The notes below the pieces were generated by a model that saw nothing but the letters and a program-made list of their open reading frames with translations, made no database searches and was not told the DNA's origin. The position numbers and the translations under genes are program-made. From UTCFX2 sp963788145 (GTDB lineage: Bacteria > Chloroflexota > Anaerolineae > Anaerolineales > UBA4823), in the NCBI GenBank assembly GCA_963788145.1, contig CAWBFQ010000006.1:496001-560000 (forward strand): a DNA stretch of 64,000 nt, written 5' to 3'. Positions within the stretch are counted from its first letter, which is position 1. Each line of letters opens with the position of its first letter. Below are positions 51,914-60,880 of the stretch, piece after piece.

Positions 51914-52942
51914 ATGATGAAAAAATCTGAAGACCCCTACAAAATCATGACGATAGAAAGACATATCCTTGAAGCACAGTCGCAATTCCCTGAAGCTACT
52001 GGAGCGCTTACCCAGCTTCTTTATGATATTGCTCTTGCTGGAAAGGTAATCTCCAGCCGCACAAACCGGGCTGGATTGGCCGAGATACTCGGTAAAACCG
52101 AGGAAATCAATATTCAGGGGGAAACGGTTCAGAAATTGGATCGTTTTGCAGACCTGACAATTTTTCGATTGAACGATCATACCGGCCGATTGGCCGTGAT
52201 GGCTTCTGAGGAGAATGAGAATCCTATCCAGATCCCTGAAGAATATCCATATGGGAAATATGTTCTGTTGGTTGACCCGTTGGATGGCTCCTCCAATATC
52301 GATTTTAATATCCCTGTGGGGACGATCTTCTCTATCTATCGCCGACTTACGGATAGCGGCCCCGGGACCCTGGAAGATTGTCTTCAACCCGGTCGAGACT
52401 TAATTGCGGCTGGTTATATCATCTACGGATCGAGCACGATGTTCGTCTATTCAACGGGTCAAGGCGTGCATGGTTTTACCCTCGATCCGGCTGTGGGCGA
52501 ATTTCTGCTTTCTCACCCGGATATATCCATCCCGCAGGAACCATGCTATTTTAGTGTGAACATTGGCTATCGCAAATATTGGAGCGAGGGTGTATCCCGT
52601 TTCACGGATTACTTACTTGGTCTGGATGATCAGCTTCAAACGCTCTCGCTGCGTTACGTGGGATCTCTGGTGGCAGATTTCCATCGTAACTTATTGGCAG
52701 GTGGGATTTTTTATTACCCGGCTGATATTCGGGATCCGAAGAAACCGAAGGGGAAGCTTCGTTTGACCTATGAAGCTGCCCCGCTGGCTTTTTTGGCTAA
52801 GAACGCCGGTGGATTCGCCTCGGATGGGCTTTGTGATATTTTGGAAATTCGTCCAGAAAGCTTGCATCAACGCACGCCCCTATTTATCGGTAATCTTGCT
52901 CTGGTTGAAAAGGCTGAAGAGTTTATTCGCGCTTATGGATAA
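51914..52942 (+). CDS. fbp: Fructose-1,6-bisphosphatase, class I
   Basis: The enzyme removes the 1-phosphate of fructose 1,6-bisphosphate in gluconeogenesis. The 342 residues hold the metal-binding motif 'VDPLDGSSNIDFNIPVGTIF' (about 118-135), 'YIIYGSSTMFVYSTG', 'YVGSLVADFHRNLL' and 'GKLRLTYEAAPLAFLAKNAGG', all of class I FBPase. AGGAG five bases before ATG 51914 supports the start. Together with ppdK it suggests gluconeogenic growth. Confidence 0.96.
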   Translation: MMKKSEDPYKIMTIERHILEAQSQFPEATGALTQLLYDIALAGKVISSRTNRAGLAEILGKTEEINIQGETVQKLDRFADLTIFRLNDHTGRLAVMASEENENPIQIPEEYPYGKYVLLVDPLDGSSNIDFNIPVGTIFSIYRRLTDSGPGTLEDCLQPGRDLIAAGYIIYGSSTMFVYSTGQGVHGFTLDPAVGEFLLSHPDISIPQEPCYFSVNIGYRKYWSEGVSRFTDYLLGLDDQLQTLSLRYVGSLVADFHRNLLAGGIFYYPADIRDPKKPKGKLRLTYEAAPLAFLAKNAGGFASDGLCDILEIRPESLHQRTPLFIGNLALVEKAEEFIRAYG

Positions 52943-53034
52943 TTCACTTCTCGGTATCGATGGATTTCGAGTTTAGAAATAGATGTTACAATTTTATCGT
53001 GTTTGGCGATGATTCAAGCTGATTGGAGGATTAG

Positions 53035-53634
53035 ATGAACACAAAGATGTTTTTTCGCTGGGTACTTCTGGTTTGTCTGTTAATCGCGGCTGGCCTTGGT
53101 TGTCAGTTGGTGGATAATATCAAAGGTGGCTTTCAAATGGTGAGTACTGGAAAAGCCGTCGCTACCGATATAGGGGCGCTCGCCACACAAATCATGCCTG
53201 CTGGCATTGAAGAGACTGCCCAGGCGTTGGTTACAGAGATGGATCAAAGCGGGATAATCGAAACAGCTCAATCTGCGATCACTGAAAACATTCCTGAAAT
53301 GGGCGAGACGGCTCAGGCATTCACTACCGAAGTTTATACCTCTCCAGAGGAAGCGCCGGCTGATATCCCGATCATAGCTGGTGAGACCAGTGCATTTATT
53401 GGATCGCCAAAAGCGGTATCCTATTTTGTCTCTCTAGACTTGAAGGATGTACTGGATTTCTACAAGCGAGAAATGCCGAATAACGGCTGGCAGCAACTAA
53501 CTGCCCAGGGTTTCACCAATGAAAACATGGCTGAACTGCATTTTGAAAAAGGCGGACGCAAAGCGGTTCTTGTGATCACCCAGGTGCCTTTTGTAGGCCA
53601 GACCACAGTAGTGATCACGATCGAAGGGGAATAA
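53035..53634 (+). CDS. Hypothetical lipoprotein
   Basis: A 199-residue secreted protein with a hydrophobic N-terminus and a lipobox AAGLGC (Cys 23), so the mature protein is lipid-anchored. The next 80 residues are Thr/Ala-rich and repeat 'ETAQA' (residues 60-100). The last 90 residues have the plan 'VSYFVSLDLKDVLDFYKREM' and 'GWQQLTAQGF', a fold seen in small periplasmic DUF-type domains. I do not name a family. AGGAG precedes the ATG. An inverted repeat follows the stop. Confidence 0.7.
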   Translation: MNTKMFFRWVLLVCLLIAAGLGCQLVDNIKGGFQMVSTGKAVATDIGALATQIMPAGIEETAQALVTEMDQSGIIETAQSAITENIPEMGETAQAFTTEVYTSPEEAPADIPIIAGETSAFIGSPKAVSYFVSLDLKDVLDFYKREMPNNGWQQLTAQGFTNENMAELHFEKGGRKAVLVITQVPFVGQTTVVITIEGE

Positions 53635-53648
53635 TCAGATTGAGTAAA

Positions 53649-53692
53649 CAACAGTGAGATGTGAGCACAAACCGTATTCACATCTCACTGTT
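53649..53692. terminator. Hairpin between the lipoprotein and argF
   Basis: AACAGTGAGATGTGA and TCACATCTCACTGTT form a perfect 15 base-pair stem with a 12-14 base loop. No strong T-run follows, so it may be a factor-assisted terminator for the two convergent genes. Confidence 0.55.
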
Positions 53693-53703
53693 AGAAATTT
53701 AGG

Positions 53704-54039
53704 CTAATCACCCAGGGTGGCCACCATCACAGCTTTGATGGTGTGCATGCGATTCTCAGCTTGATCCCAGACAGCAGAGCGGGGTGATTCAAACACTTCT
53801 TCGGTCACCTCCATGCTCTCTACCTCAAATTTCTGATAAATCTGTTCTCCAATTTTGGTTTCCCGGTTATGGAAAGCCGGCAGGCAGTGCATGAATTTGG
53901 CATTTGGATTGCCGGTCAGGGCGAACATTTGTGGGTTCACCTGATACGGTTTGAGCAACCGAATCCGCTCCTCCCAGACCGAGTCGGGTTCGCCCATTGA
54001 GACCCATACATCCGTATGGATGAAATCAACATTCTTCAC
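53704..54039 (-). CDS. argF: Ornithine carbamoyltransferase, C-terminal part (frameshifted)
   Basis: This fragment holds the second half of argF: 'DFIHTDVWVSMGEPDSVWEER' (split), 'FMHCLPAFHNRETKIGEQI' with the catalytic HCLP and the closing 'AENRMHTIKAVMVATLGD'. The open frame actually begins near the break at about 54131-54143 and runs through 'SLWPADNLIQICREITKE' before this first Met. Restoring one base there would give the full protein of about 333 residues. Confidence 0.88.
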   Translation of the reverse strand: MKNVDFIHTDVWVSMGEPDSVWEERIRLLKPYQVNPQMFALTGNPNAKFMHCLPAFHNRETKIGEQIYQKFEVESMEVTEEVFESPRSAVWDQAENRMHTIKAVMVATLGD

Positions 54040-54110
54040 ACCTTCCGCAACATCTTCTGTCAGCGTGAGTTTGGCGCTGGTTTCTTTTGTGATTTCCCGA
54101 CAGATCTGAA

Positions 54111-54704
54111 TCAGGTTGTCGGCTGGCCAAAGCGAACGCGCACGCAGATGCGTACATCCATCCCAAATTTACATCCTGCGATCATCAGCGAATTGCCCAT
54201 ATTGTAGCGAGCATCGCCAACGAAGCAAAATGCTGTGTCTTCCAGCCGCTTAGGGCAGTGTTCAGACATTGTCATCACGTCTGCCAGGATTTGGGTAGGG
54301 TGGAACTCATTGGTTAGCCCATTCCAAACTGGCACTCCAGCAAACTTGCCCAGAATTTCCACCGTCTCCTGGGCGAAACCGCGGTACTCAATTCCGTCAA
54401 ACATCCGTCCCAATACACGGGCGGTATCTTTCATCGACTCTTTTTGGCCAATTTGTGATCCTTCTGGTCCCAGATAGGTTACATGGGCGCCTTGATCGTA
54501 CGCAGCGACTTCAAATGCACAACGTGTGCGGGTAGAGGCTTTCTCGAAGATCAGGGCGATATTCTTGCCTGTCAGGCGCGGCTGTTCGTAGCCCCCATAT
54601 TTTGCTGTCTTTAATTCTTTTGCCAGTTGGATCAGGAATTTCAACTCATCTGAGGAAAAGTCCAGCTCTTTCAAGAAATTCCGGTTTCTGAGGTTGAATG
54701 CCAT
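54111..54704 (-). CDS. argF: Ornithine carbamoyltransferase, N-terminal part (frameshifted)
   Basis: The first half of argF, the enzyme that makes citrulline from ornithine and carbamoyl phosphate in arginine synthesis. 'EKASTRTRCAFEVAAYDQG' is the carbamoyl-phosphate loop and 'GLTNEFHPTQILADVMTM' the ornithine side. After 'GMDVRIC' the frame is lost and it stops within 20 codons. The region reads TGCGTGCGCGTTCG, where one missing base would restore the usual 'ICAPRSLWP'. GGAGAT precedes the ATG. No other arg gene is adjacent. Confidence 0.9.
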   Translation of the reverse strand: MAFNLRNRNFLKELDFSSDELKFLIQLAKELKTAKYGGYEQPRLTGKNIALIFEKASTRTRCAFEVAAYDQGAHVTYLGPEGSQIGQKESMKDTARVLGRMFDGIEYRGFAQETVEILGKFAGVPVWNGLTNEFHPTQILADVMTMSEHCPKRLEDTAFCFVGDARYNMGNSLMIAGCKFGMDVRICVRVRFGQPTT

Positions 54705-54795
54705 TTGGATCTCCTTTTAGAATGTACTTGATGGCGAATTGTCTCACAAATCCACTATATGAACAAGATATCACACAGGGGTTATTCGATCGGAA

Positions 54796-55548
54796 TTATT
54801 CAAGTGATTTTTCTTTCCAACAACAGGTGCGATTTCTTCCCTGGTTTTTGGCTTGATAGAGGGCTTGGTCTGCCCTGAGGATGAACTCGCTCAAGGATAG
54901 GTCCATTCCTGGTTTGTAGCTGACCACTCCCAGGCTGATGGTGAGTTGCATATCACCGAACTCGCTCGTTATCGGATGTTTCTCCAGGTTTGCCCTGAAT
55001 CGCTCCGCGACCCCCATTGCTTCAATTTCGTCCGTCTCCGGTGCGATGATCAGGAATTCTTCTCCGCCATAGCGACCAAGGATATCACTTGCCCGAATAG
55101 ACGAACGGCATAATTCGGTGACTTCACGTAAGGCAAAGTCTCCCGCTTGATGGCCAAATTGATCATTAATTAGTTTGAAATGATCGATGTCTAAAAGGAT
55201 GGCAGAGAGATTGCGATCATAACGCCTGGATCGATTTAATTCTAATTCGGCTAATTTCATCAAGTGCCGGTTGTTGAATGCACCGGTTAAACCATCTGTA
55301 ATAGCTAATCGCTGCGTTTCGCTAAACAAACGTGCTTTTTCGATTGCAATGGCGGCTTGATCGGCGAACGCTTTCAAACGCTCGGCGTGCAGGGGCTGAA
55401 AATAGTCCGGCGTAGCACTATCCAGGTTAAGGATGCCAATGACCTGGTTTTGATTAATAATTGGGGCGCAGATGTAGGAGCGGATCCAGGCGGTGACCGG
55501 CAAACTCACCCAATTCGGATCCGCCTCGGTATCAGGCACAACCCACAC
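54796..55548 (-). CDS. GAF-GGDEF diguanylate cyclase, C-terminal part (gene split by a stop)
   Basis: This piece holds the end of the GAF domain ('WIRSYICAPIINQNQVIG') and a full GGDEF domain ('TDGLTGAFNNRHLMKLAELE', 'LSAILLDIDHFKLINDQFGH', active loop GRYGGEEFLII). The GGEEF variant is active in known enzymes, so it probably makes cyclic di-GMP. It is in the same frame as the piece upstream (55558-56292), separated only by a TAG at 55558-55560. The tail ends 'LYQAKNQGRNRTCC'. Confidence 0.88.
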   Translation of the reverse strand: MWVVPDTEADPNWVSLPVTAWIRSYICAPIINQNQVIGILNLDSATPDYFQPLHAERLKAFADQAAIAIEKARLFSETQRLAITDGLTGAFNNRHLMKLAELELNRSRRYDRNLSAILLDIDHFKLINDQFGHQAGDFALREVTELCRSSIRASDILGRYGGEEFLIIAPETDEIEAMGVAERFRANLEKHPITSEFGDMQLTISLGVVSYKPGMDLSLSEFILRADQALYQAKNQGRNRTCCWKEKSLE

Positions 55549-55557
55549 CTGCCGGTT

Positions 55558-56292
55558 CTAAATCACGGTGTTCCAGATTGGGAAACTATCGGCGGGCATT
55601 TGGATGGATTGAATAAATTCCTGAACCTTAAATTGATCGTAGCCACGCGCATGCTTGACACTCACCAGGTTGTTTTCGTCGATCACGGCGATATTGGAGG
55701 TATCGCTATGAACCACTCGCTCGAGATTATTTAAAATCAAGTCCAGGAGTTCAGCATAGTCCAGGGTGCTGTTGATTGCGGCGATTGAATCTCTCAATGT
55801 CTCAGCCAGAATGCGCTGTTCTTTCTCTGCGGCTTGAGCTTCACCTAGTTCCTTGAGACGTCTGGCCAGATCCAAATTTGTCTGCTGGAGTTCTGTTTGC
55901 AAGCCACGTATGGCGAGATGTGTTTTCAACCGGGCCAAGACCTCATCTACCTGGAATGGCTTAATCACATAGTCCACGCCTCCAGCCTGGAAAGCTTTGA
56001 TCTTATCTTCGAGGTCTTGCAAGCCGCTTAAGAAGATAACTGGGATCTCTTTAGTGCTTTCCTCGTTCTTCAATCGACGACACGTTTCCACTCCATCCAA
56101 AACTGGCATCGAAATATCCAGCATAATCAAATCTGGGGGGCATCGCAAAGCTGCTTCCAGGGCTTGAGATCCATCCGAACAGGCATCCACTGAGAAACCC
56201 TGACTGGTCAATATCCGTTTTAGCAGATGTAGATACTCGGGCGTATCATCTGCAATGAGGATCCTTTTGGTCTTTTCCGCCAGATGGGTCAT
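55558..56292 (-). CDS. Receiver-GAF part of a diguanylate cyclase regulator (ends at in-frame TAG)
   Basis: Residues 10-125 are a receiver ('KRILIADDTPEYLHLLKRIL', Asp in 'LIMLDISMPVLDGVE', Lys in 'YVIKPFQVDEVL'). A coiled coil and the start of a GAF domain follow ('DTSNIAVIDENNLVSV'). The frame stops at TAG (55558-55560) and reads on as 'NRQVWVVPDTEAD' without a shift. A single base change from CAG or AAG would explain it. The intact protein of about 498 residues would be receiver-GAF-GGDEF. The start overlaps the glycosyltransferase stop by four bases. Confidence 0.88.
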   Translation of the reverse strand: MTHLAEKTKRILIADDTPEYLHLLKRILTSQGFSVDACSDGSQALEAALRCPPDLIMLDISMPVLDGVETCRRLKNEESTKEIPVIFLSGLQDLEDKIKAFQAGGVDYVIKPFQVDEVLARLKTHLAIRGLQTELQQTNLDLARRLKELGEAQAAEKEQRILAETLRDSIAAINSTLDYAELLDLILNNLERVVHSDTSNIAVIDENNLVSVKHARGYDQFKVQEFIQSIQMPADSFPIWNTVI

Positions 56293-57542
56293 TTTGCTTT
56301 CATATCAGGGGATAGTAAATCCTGGGATTTTTGATAAATCTTATCCCAATCCTGGTAAACCCGCCGCCAATCATATTTTCGCTCTACCCAGCGCCGTCCA
56401 TTCTCGCGTAATTTTTGGTTTAAATCCGGATCGCTCAGCAGCCGTACTACTGCTTCAGCAAAATTTTCTTCCCCATCCGCGATCAGAATATTTTCGTTAT
56501 TTGCATACTCCAGACCTTCGGCGCCAACCGTTGTAGACACAATTGGCAGCCCGCGTGCCCAGGCTTCCACGATCTTCACCCGCATTCCACTGCCCGATCG
56601 AAGCGGGACGATAAAGGCGGCGCAATTTTGCAAATAGGGCATTGGGTCAGCGGCATACCCGTGAATTTTGATCGATTCATCGCTTTCTGCCAGTTGATGC
56701 AGTTTTTCCGGGGGGCGTTTCCCCACTACTGAGAAACGAGCCTTTGGGACCCGTTTTTTTACCAGAGGCCAGACACGCTCGATGAACCATGCCACCCCTT
56801 CCACATTTGGCATCCAAAACATTGTTCCCATATGCAATACTTCGGTAGCATTTGGCGCAGGTTCCACCATCTGGAGAATCTCAGTATCCACACAAATCGG
56901 AATCACCTGAAAATTGAGCGGCTCCGAGATATGATAAGTTGTATTAACCAATGATTCTAAGGTCTTTCGATCCTGGTTCGTAACGGTCACCAAATGATCA
57001 AATTGGCGGCATGCCCAGGCTTCGTAGCGTTTCAAAGCCGGCCATTCACGCCGATAGGCGATTTTCTTAAACGGATTTTGCTCCTCATCAGCCAGGCGCT
57101 GGAAGATCTGATAGCAGGCATTGTGTTCATCCAATAGAAGCCTGGTTCCCCACGCGGCTTTTTTAGCCCAGATTGCATATTGAGCCATCCAAAGCTGGTC
57201 GGCGTGGAAAAAATCAAAATGAGTTTTCTTCACCAACTCTTCAACTTTGGATTTCATTTCGGGAACTTCATCTCGGCGGATGATGAAAGACTGTTTTTGC
57301 AGCACGCTCATCATGAAATCAATCCCATCTTTCACCGTAGAGCGGGTGATTGGGATGGTATATACAGCGTGGCACAAGGAATTTAAATGTTCGATCAATT
57401 CCGGCATATCATCCGAACGAGAAAAAGCCAGCAATGTGACCTCGTTACGTTGGGCAAGGTGACGTAATGTGTAATAACTACGCACCTTTGGCCCAGAGTC
57501 GGGCGGGTATGGAACAAGCTGGGATAGAAAAAGGATCTTCAT
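56289..57542 (-). CDS. Glycosyltransferase group 1 (GT4-like)
   Basis: A 417-residue GT-B glycosyltransferase. The N-terminal 'FLSQLVPYPPDSGPKVRSYY' is the acceptor-side start, and the nucleotide-sugar side has 'VLHMGTMFWMPNVEGVAWFI' and 'VPLRSGSGMRVKIVEAWARG' (split), with the E-x7-E-like 'VEAWARGLPIV' . It builds a polysaccharide or glycolipid; the sugar is unknown. It starts at ATG 57542 (TTG 57560 is the alternative), 24 bases behind the epimerase stop. Confidence 0.88.
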   Translation of the reverse strand: MKILFLSQLVPYPPDSGPKVRSYYTLRHLAQRNEVTLLAFSRSDDMPELIEHLNSLCHAVYTIPITRSTVKDGIDFMMSVLQKQSFIIRRDEVPEMKSKVEELVKKTHFDFFHADQLWMAQYAIWAKKAAWGTRLLLDEHNACYQIFQRLADEEQNPFKKIAYRREWPALKRYEAWACRQFDHLVTVTNQDRKTLESLVNTTYHISEPLNFQVIPICVDTEILQMVEPAPNATEVLHMGTMFWMPNVEGVAWFIERVWPLVKKRVPKARFSVVGKRPPEKLHQLAESDESIKIHGYAADPMPYLQNCAAFIVPLRSGSGMRVKIVEAWARGLPIVSTTVGAEGLEYANNENILIADGEENFAEAVVRLLSDPDLNQKLRENGRRWVERKYDWRRVYQDWDKIYQKSQDLLSPDMKAK

Positions 57543-57566
57543 CAGTCTTTCAATACTCAACCAGAG

Positions 57567-58022
57567 TTACATTGTTAAACCGCGTCCGCTTAATTCTGCT
57601 CGTGCTTTTTCAAACGAGTCTTCGGCTTGCTGGCGGCTGACCCATTCAACAAGCTCAGCAACACCATCCTCAAATTGTACCCGCGGCGCGTACCCCAACT
57701 CGTTTAATCGCCGGGTATCTGCATAGCAGTGCCGGATGTCTCCAGCCCGGAATTGTTCTACAATCTCAGGTCGGATGGAAAGTCCCAGGTGCCCTGTTAA
57801 AGCGTTGGACATATCCAAAATGGTCAGCGCCCGGCCTGTTCCCACGTTGAAAACCTCAAAATCCGCCTCAGCTTTTTCCATGACGAGCAGGTTTGCTTGC
57901 ACGATATCCGAGACGTGGGTGAAATCACGCGATTGTCTTCCATCTTCAAAGATGACCGGTGGTTTGCCGTTGAGTAATCTGCCTGAGAAGATCGCCGCCA
58001 CTCCGGTGTAGGGGTTGCTCAA
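57567..58022 (-). CDS. NAD-dependent sugar epimerase, C-terminal part (frameshifted)
   Basis: This fragment continues the epimerase at 58019-58702. It starts 'SNPYTGVAAIFSGRLLNGKP', with 'DGRQSRDFTHVSDIVQANL' and 'FNVGTGRALTILDM' as in UDP-sugar epimerases/dehydratases, and ends in a charged helix. The frame changes near 58044-58048, where one A appears to be missing from TTA(A)ACG; restored it reads 'LRYLNVYGTRQALSNPY'. Confidence 0.85.
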   Translation of the reverse strand: MSNPYTGVAAIFSGRLLNGKPPVIFEDGRQSRDFTHVSDIVQANLLVMEKAEADFEVFNVGTGRALTILDMSNALTGHLGLSIRPEIVEQFRAGDIRHCYADTRRLNELGYAPRVQFEDGVAELVEWVSRQQAEDSFEKARAELSGRGLTM

Positions 58023-58702
58023 CGCCTGACGTGTGCCGTAAACGTTAAGTATCGCAGCGCGACTGCAGGCACGTTATACGCTCGCCCAACAGCCAGGAAC
58101 ATCTCCTCATGGTCGCGCTTATTGATCGCATAGATTGATGTGGGGTAAAGTGGTTTATCCTCGTCAGTTGGAGCTGGGCTGCAATGTTGGATACAATCCT
58201 TCACTGGGCAGAGCATTTCCCAATCTCTCTCTTGAAGCTGCCCCGTTTCGCGCAGTTTTGGAAAGACCTGCCCATGGGTTGGGCAATCGTAAGCCCCTTC
58301 TCCATAAATAGACATCGATGAGGCTACGATCATCTTCCGCGGCTTTTGCCTGGCATTCGCCACTGCTTCCAGTAACACTGCTGTACCATTCGCGTTCACA
58401 TCCGTATAGCGGGCGATATCGTACATGCTCTGGCCAACACCTACCAACGCCGCCTCATGAAAAATCACATCGATCCCTTCCAGTGCTTTGCTTACTGTGG
58501 CGGGATCGCGAATATCACCCAAAACCAGTTCGGCCTCTGGATTGAAATACTCAGGCGTCAGGCCTTGCTCGCGTAATCCTGCATGCACTTGTGGCTCGAG
58601 ATTATCCAGCACTCGCACACGATTTCCTGCCGCTAATAATGCATCGACCAGGTGGGATCCGATGAAGCCTGCTCCACCCGTTATCAAAATATTTTCGCTC
58701 AT
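58019..58702 (-). CDS. NAD-dependent sugar epimerase, N-terminal part (frameshifted)
   Basis: An extended SDR of the nucleoside-diphosphate-sugar epimerase type. The NAD motif is 'ITGGAGFIGSHLVDALL' (6-22), with 'DVIFHEAALVGVGQSMYDI' (split) and the catalytic 'YPTSIYAINKRDHEEMF' (Tyr-x3-Lys). Four Cys in 'YDCPTHGQVF ... MLCPVKDCIQHCS' are unusual for the family and may bind a metal. After 'VALRYL' the frame is lost. AAGGAG precedes the ATG. Total length restored would be about 378 residues. Confidence 0.87.
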   Translation of the reverse strand: MSENILITGGAGFIGSHLVDALLAAGNRVRVLDNLEPQVHAGLREQGLTPEYFNPEAELVLGDIRDPATVSKALEGIDVIFHEAALVGVGQSMYDIARYTDVNANGTAVLLEAVANARQKPRKMIVASSMSIYGEGAYDCPTHGQVFPKLRETGQLQERDWEMLCPVKDCIQHCSPAPTDEDKPLYPTSIYAINKRDHEEMFLAVGRAYNVPAVALRYLTFTAHVRR

Positions 58703-58734
58703 TCTGTCTCCTTAATTATCGATAAATGGCATGA

Positions 58735-59892
58735 TTATGAAAAAGATTTCACTGCATCTACCACTCGCATCAAGTCTGCCTCGGTCATGCCATTGTAGAA
58801 TGGTAATCGCACCAGCCGGTCAGCAGTATCTTCAGTTATAGGGCAATCGCCTGCTCGCCCGCCGTATCGCTGGCCCATAATTGAAAGATGCAACGGTTGA
58901 TAATGAAATACTGCCAGGATTCGCCTTTGTTTCAGGTGAGCAATTAATGCCTGGCGTTGATCCAGATCCTTCGTTAACAAATAAAACAGGTGATAAGACG
59001 GCTCGCATTCTGACGGTATGATAGGCAGACGAGCTCCGACACTTTCTGCCCAATCGGGCAACTCGCTCAGATACAGGTCCCAAATCCGTTTGCGCCGGGT
59101 CTGAATTTCTTCAAACGACTCGAGCTGCGCCAATAGAAATGCAGACAACACGTCTGATGGTAAATAACTTGATCCTAATCCCACCCAGGTATATTTATCA
59201 ACCTGCCCGCGATAAAAGCGGCTGCGATTGGTGCCTTTTTCGCGCAGGATCTCGGCTGGTTCGACCCAGTTTTCGTTGTTGATCACCAGCGCGCCTCCCT
59301 CTCCGCAGGTGAAGTTTTTTGTTTCGTGAAAACTCTGGGTTGCCAAATCTCCAAATGTCCCCAGCAATTTCCCACGGTAGCGACCGCGTAAACCGTGGGC
59401 ATTATCTTCCACAATAGTCAGGCGATTCTGACGGGCAATCTCGAGGAGAGCGTCCATTTCACACCCGATTCCAGCGTAATGCACCGGAACCAAAGCACGC
59501 GTTTTTGGGGAGATGAGTTGCTCGATTTGGCGCTCATCGATATTAAGTGTGTCCGGGCGTATGTCTGCAAAAACCGGTCGCGCCCCGCGCAGGGCAAACG
59601 CGTTGACTGTGGAGACAAAGGTAAAAGACGGCAGGATGACTTCATCTCCTGGCTTTAGATCCAACAGAAGCGCGCTCATCTCTAATGCATGAGTACAATT
59701 CGTCGTTAGCAGTACTCGTTTGGCATCTAACCAATTTTCCAAAATCTGACTGCATTGTTTGGTAAATGGCCCATCGCCGGAGATATGCCCATGATCTACC
59801 GCCTCGGCCATGTAACGGTACTCATGACCGGATATCCAGGCTTTGTTGAAAGGAATATCGTATAAATCCTGAGGATTGTTGATTGCAGACAT
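58735..59892 (-). CDS. rffA: dTDP-4-amino-4,6-dideoxygalactose transaminase (RffA type)
   Basis: A PLP-dependent sugar aminotransferase of the DegT/DnrJ/EryC1 family, 385 residues, most like RffA/WecE. Its start 'DIPFNKAWISGHEYRYMAEA' and 'GHISGDGPFTKQC' match the RffA pattern, as do 'LPSFTFVSTVNAFALRGARP' and 'FHETKNFTCGEGGALVIN', where Lys of 'HETKN' is the PLP lysine (about 188). It makes Fuc4N for surface polysaccharide. The related epimerase genes lie on both sides. The rfb genes for its substrate are not in this window. Confidence 0.88.
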   Translation of the reverse strand: MSAINNPQDLYDIPFNKAWISGHEYRYMAEAVDHGHISGDGPFTKQCSQILENWLDAKRVLLTTNCTHALEMSALLLDLKPGDEVILPSFTFVSTVNAFALRGARPVFADIRPDTLNIDERQIEQLISPKTRALVPVHYAGIGCEMDALLEIARQNRLTIVEDNAHGLRGRYRGKLLGTFGDLATQSFHETKNFTCGEGGALVINNENWVEPAEILREKGTNRSRFYRGQVDKYTWVGLGSSYLPSDVLSAFLLAQLESFEEIQTRRKRIWDLYLSELPDWAESVGARLPIIPSECEPSYHLFYLLTKDLDQRQALIAHLKQRRILAVFHYQPLHLSIMGQRYGGRAGDCPITEDTADRLVRLPFYNGMTEADLMRVVDAVKSFS

Positions 59893-59902
59893 AATTTAAA
59901 AA

Positions 59903-60880
59903 TTATACTGCTAACTGATGTAATTCGTATTCGATAACTCGTTTTAATATCGCTTCAAGCGAGTAGCGAGGCGCATAACCGATCAACTCGCGGATTTTAT
60001 CGAGGTTCGGGACCCGTCGGCGCATATCCTCAAAACCAGGGGCATAAGCCTCGTCATACGGGACGTACTGGATAACAGATCGGCTATTGGTCAGAGTGAT
60101 CACATGTTCCGCCAATCCGCGGATGGTGATTTCTTCTGTATTGCCGATGTTGAAAACCTGTCCCACAGCTCCAGCATGCTCAGATAAACGTTGGATTGCC
60201 TCGGTTATATCAGCTACATCTGCGAAACAGCGCGACTGATCGCCATCACCATATACCGTCAGGGGTTCTCCTTGCAGCGCTTGACGAACAAAACGCGGTA
60301 CAACCATTCCATAACGCCCAGTCTGGCGCGGTCCCACCGTATTAAAGAATCGCATCACAATCACTGGTAATCCAAACTGGCGCTGATAGGCTAATCCTAA
60401 AAATTCATCGACCTGTTTCGAGATCGCATACGCCCAACGGCTATGAGTAGTTGGACCTACCAGGCAGTCATCATCCTCGCCAAAGGGTACTTTTACCCCT
60501 TTTCCATATACTTCTGAGGTTGAGGCGATCAGCACTTTGCAGCCATAGCGGTTGGCGGTGGTTAAAACAGCTTCTGTACCCAGGATGTTCGTGTTGATTG
60601 TTTGAACTGGGTCTTCGATTATCAATTTGACGCCTACTGCAGCAGCCAGGTGGACAATCACATCTGCCTGGCTTGCAAGCCGGTCGAGGACTTGCGCATT
60701 CAGGATGGTCTCGCGCACAAATTGAAAGCTGGGCAATGGGATCAGGTGGCGGATGTTTTCCACCCGTCCAGTAGAGAGATCATCAATTGCGATAACATAG
60801 TGACCCTGGCCAATGAGCAACTCACATAAATGACTGCCAATGAAACCGGCTCCTCCAGTAATTAGAAAGCGCTCCTTCAT
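59903..60880 (-). CDS. NAD-dependent epimerase/dehydratase (UDP-glucuronate decarboxylase/GalE-like)
   Basis: A 325-residue extended SDR. The NAD motif is 'ITGGAGFIGSHLCELLIGQG' (7-26) and the catalytic Tyr-Lys pair is 'WAYAISKQVDEFLG' (Tyr about 151). 'VMRFFNTVGPRQTGRYGMVV' and 'VYGDGDQSRCFADVADITEA' match nucleotide-sugar dehydratases and epimerases. The first residues 'KERFLITGGAGFIGSH' resemble UDP-glucuronate decarboxylase, but the exact reaction cannot be assigned. It precedes the RffA gene by ten bases. Confidence 0.88.
   Translation of the reverse strand: MKERFLITGGAGFIGSHLCELLIGQGHYVIAIDDLSTGRVENIRHLIPLPSFQFVRETILNAQVLDRLASQADVIVHLAAAVGVKLIIEDPVQTINTNILGTEAVLTTANRYGCKVLIASTSEVYGKGVKVPFGEDDDCLVGPTTHSRWAYAISKQVDEFLGLAYQRQFGLPVIVMRFFNTVGPRQTGRYGMVVPRFVRQALQGEPLTVYGDGDQSRCFADVADITEAIQRLSEHAGAVGQVFNIGNTEEITIRGLAEHVITLTNSRSVIQYVPYDEAYAPGFEDMRRRVPNLDKIRELIGYAPRYSLEAILKRVIEYELHQLAV

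Noticed and set aside
51881..52387. A 168-residue minus-strand frame across the start of fbp
   Set aside because: Antisense to a conserved enzyme, with no ribosome binding site and no recognisable domain.
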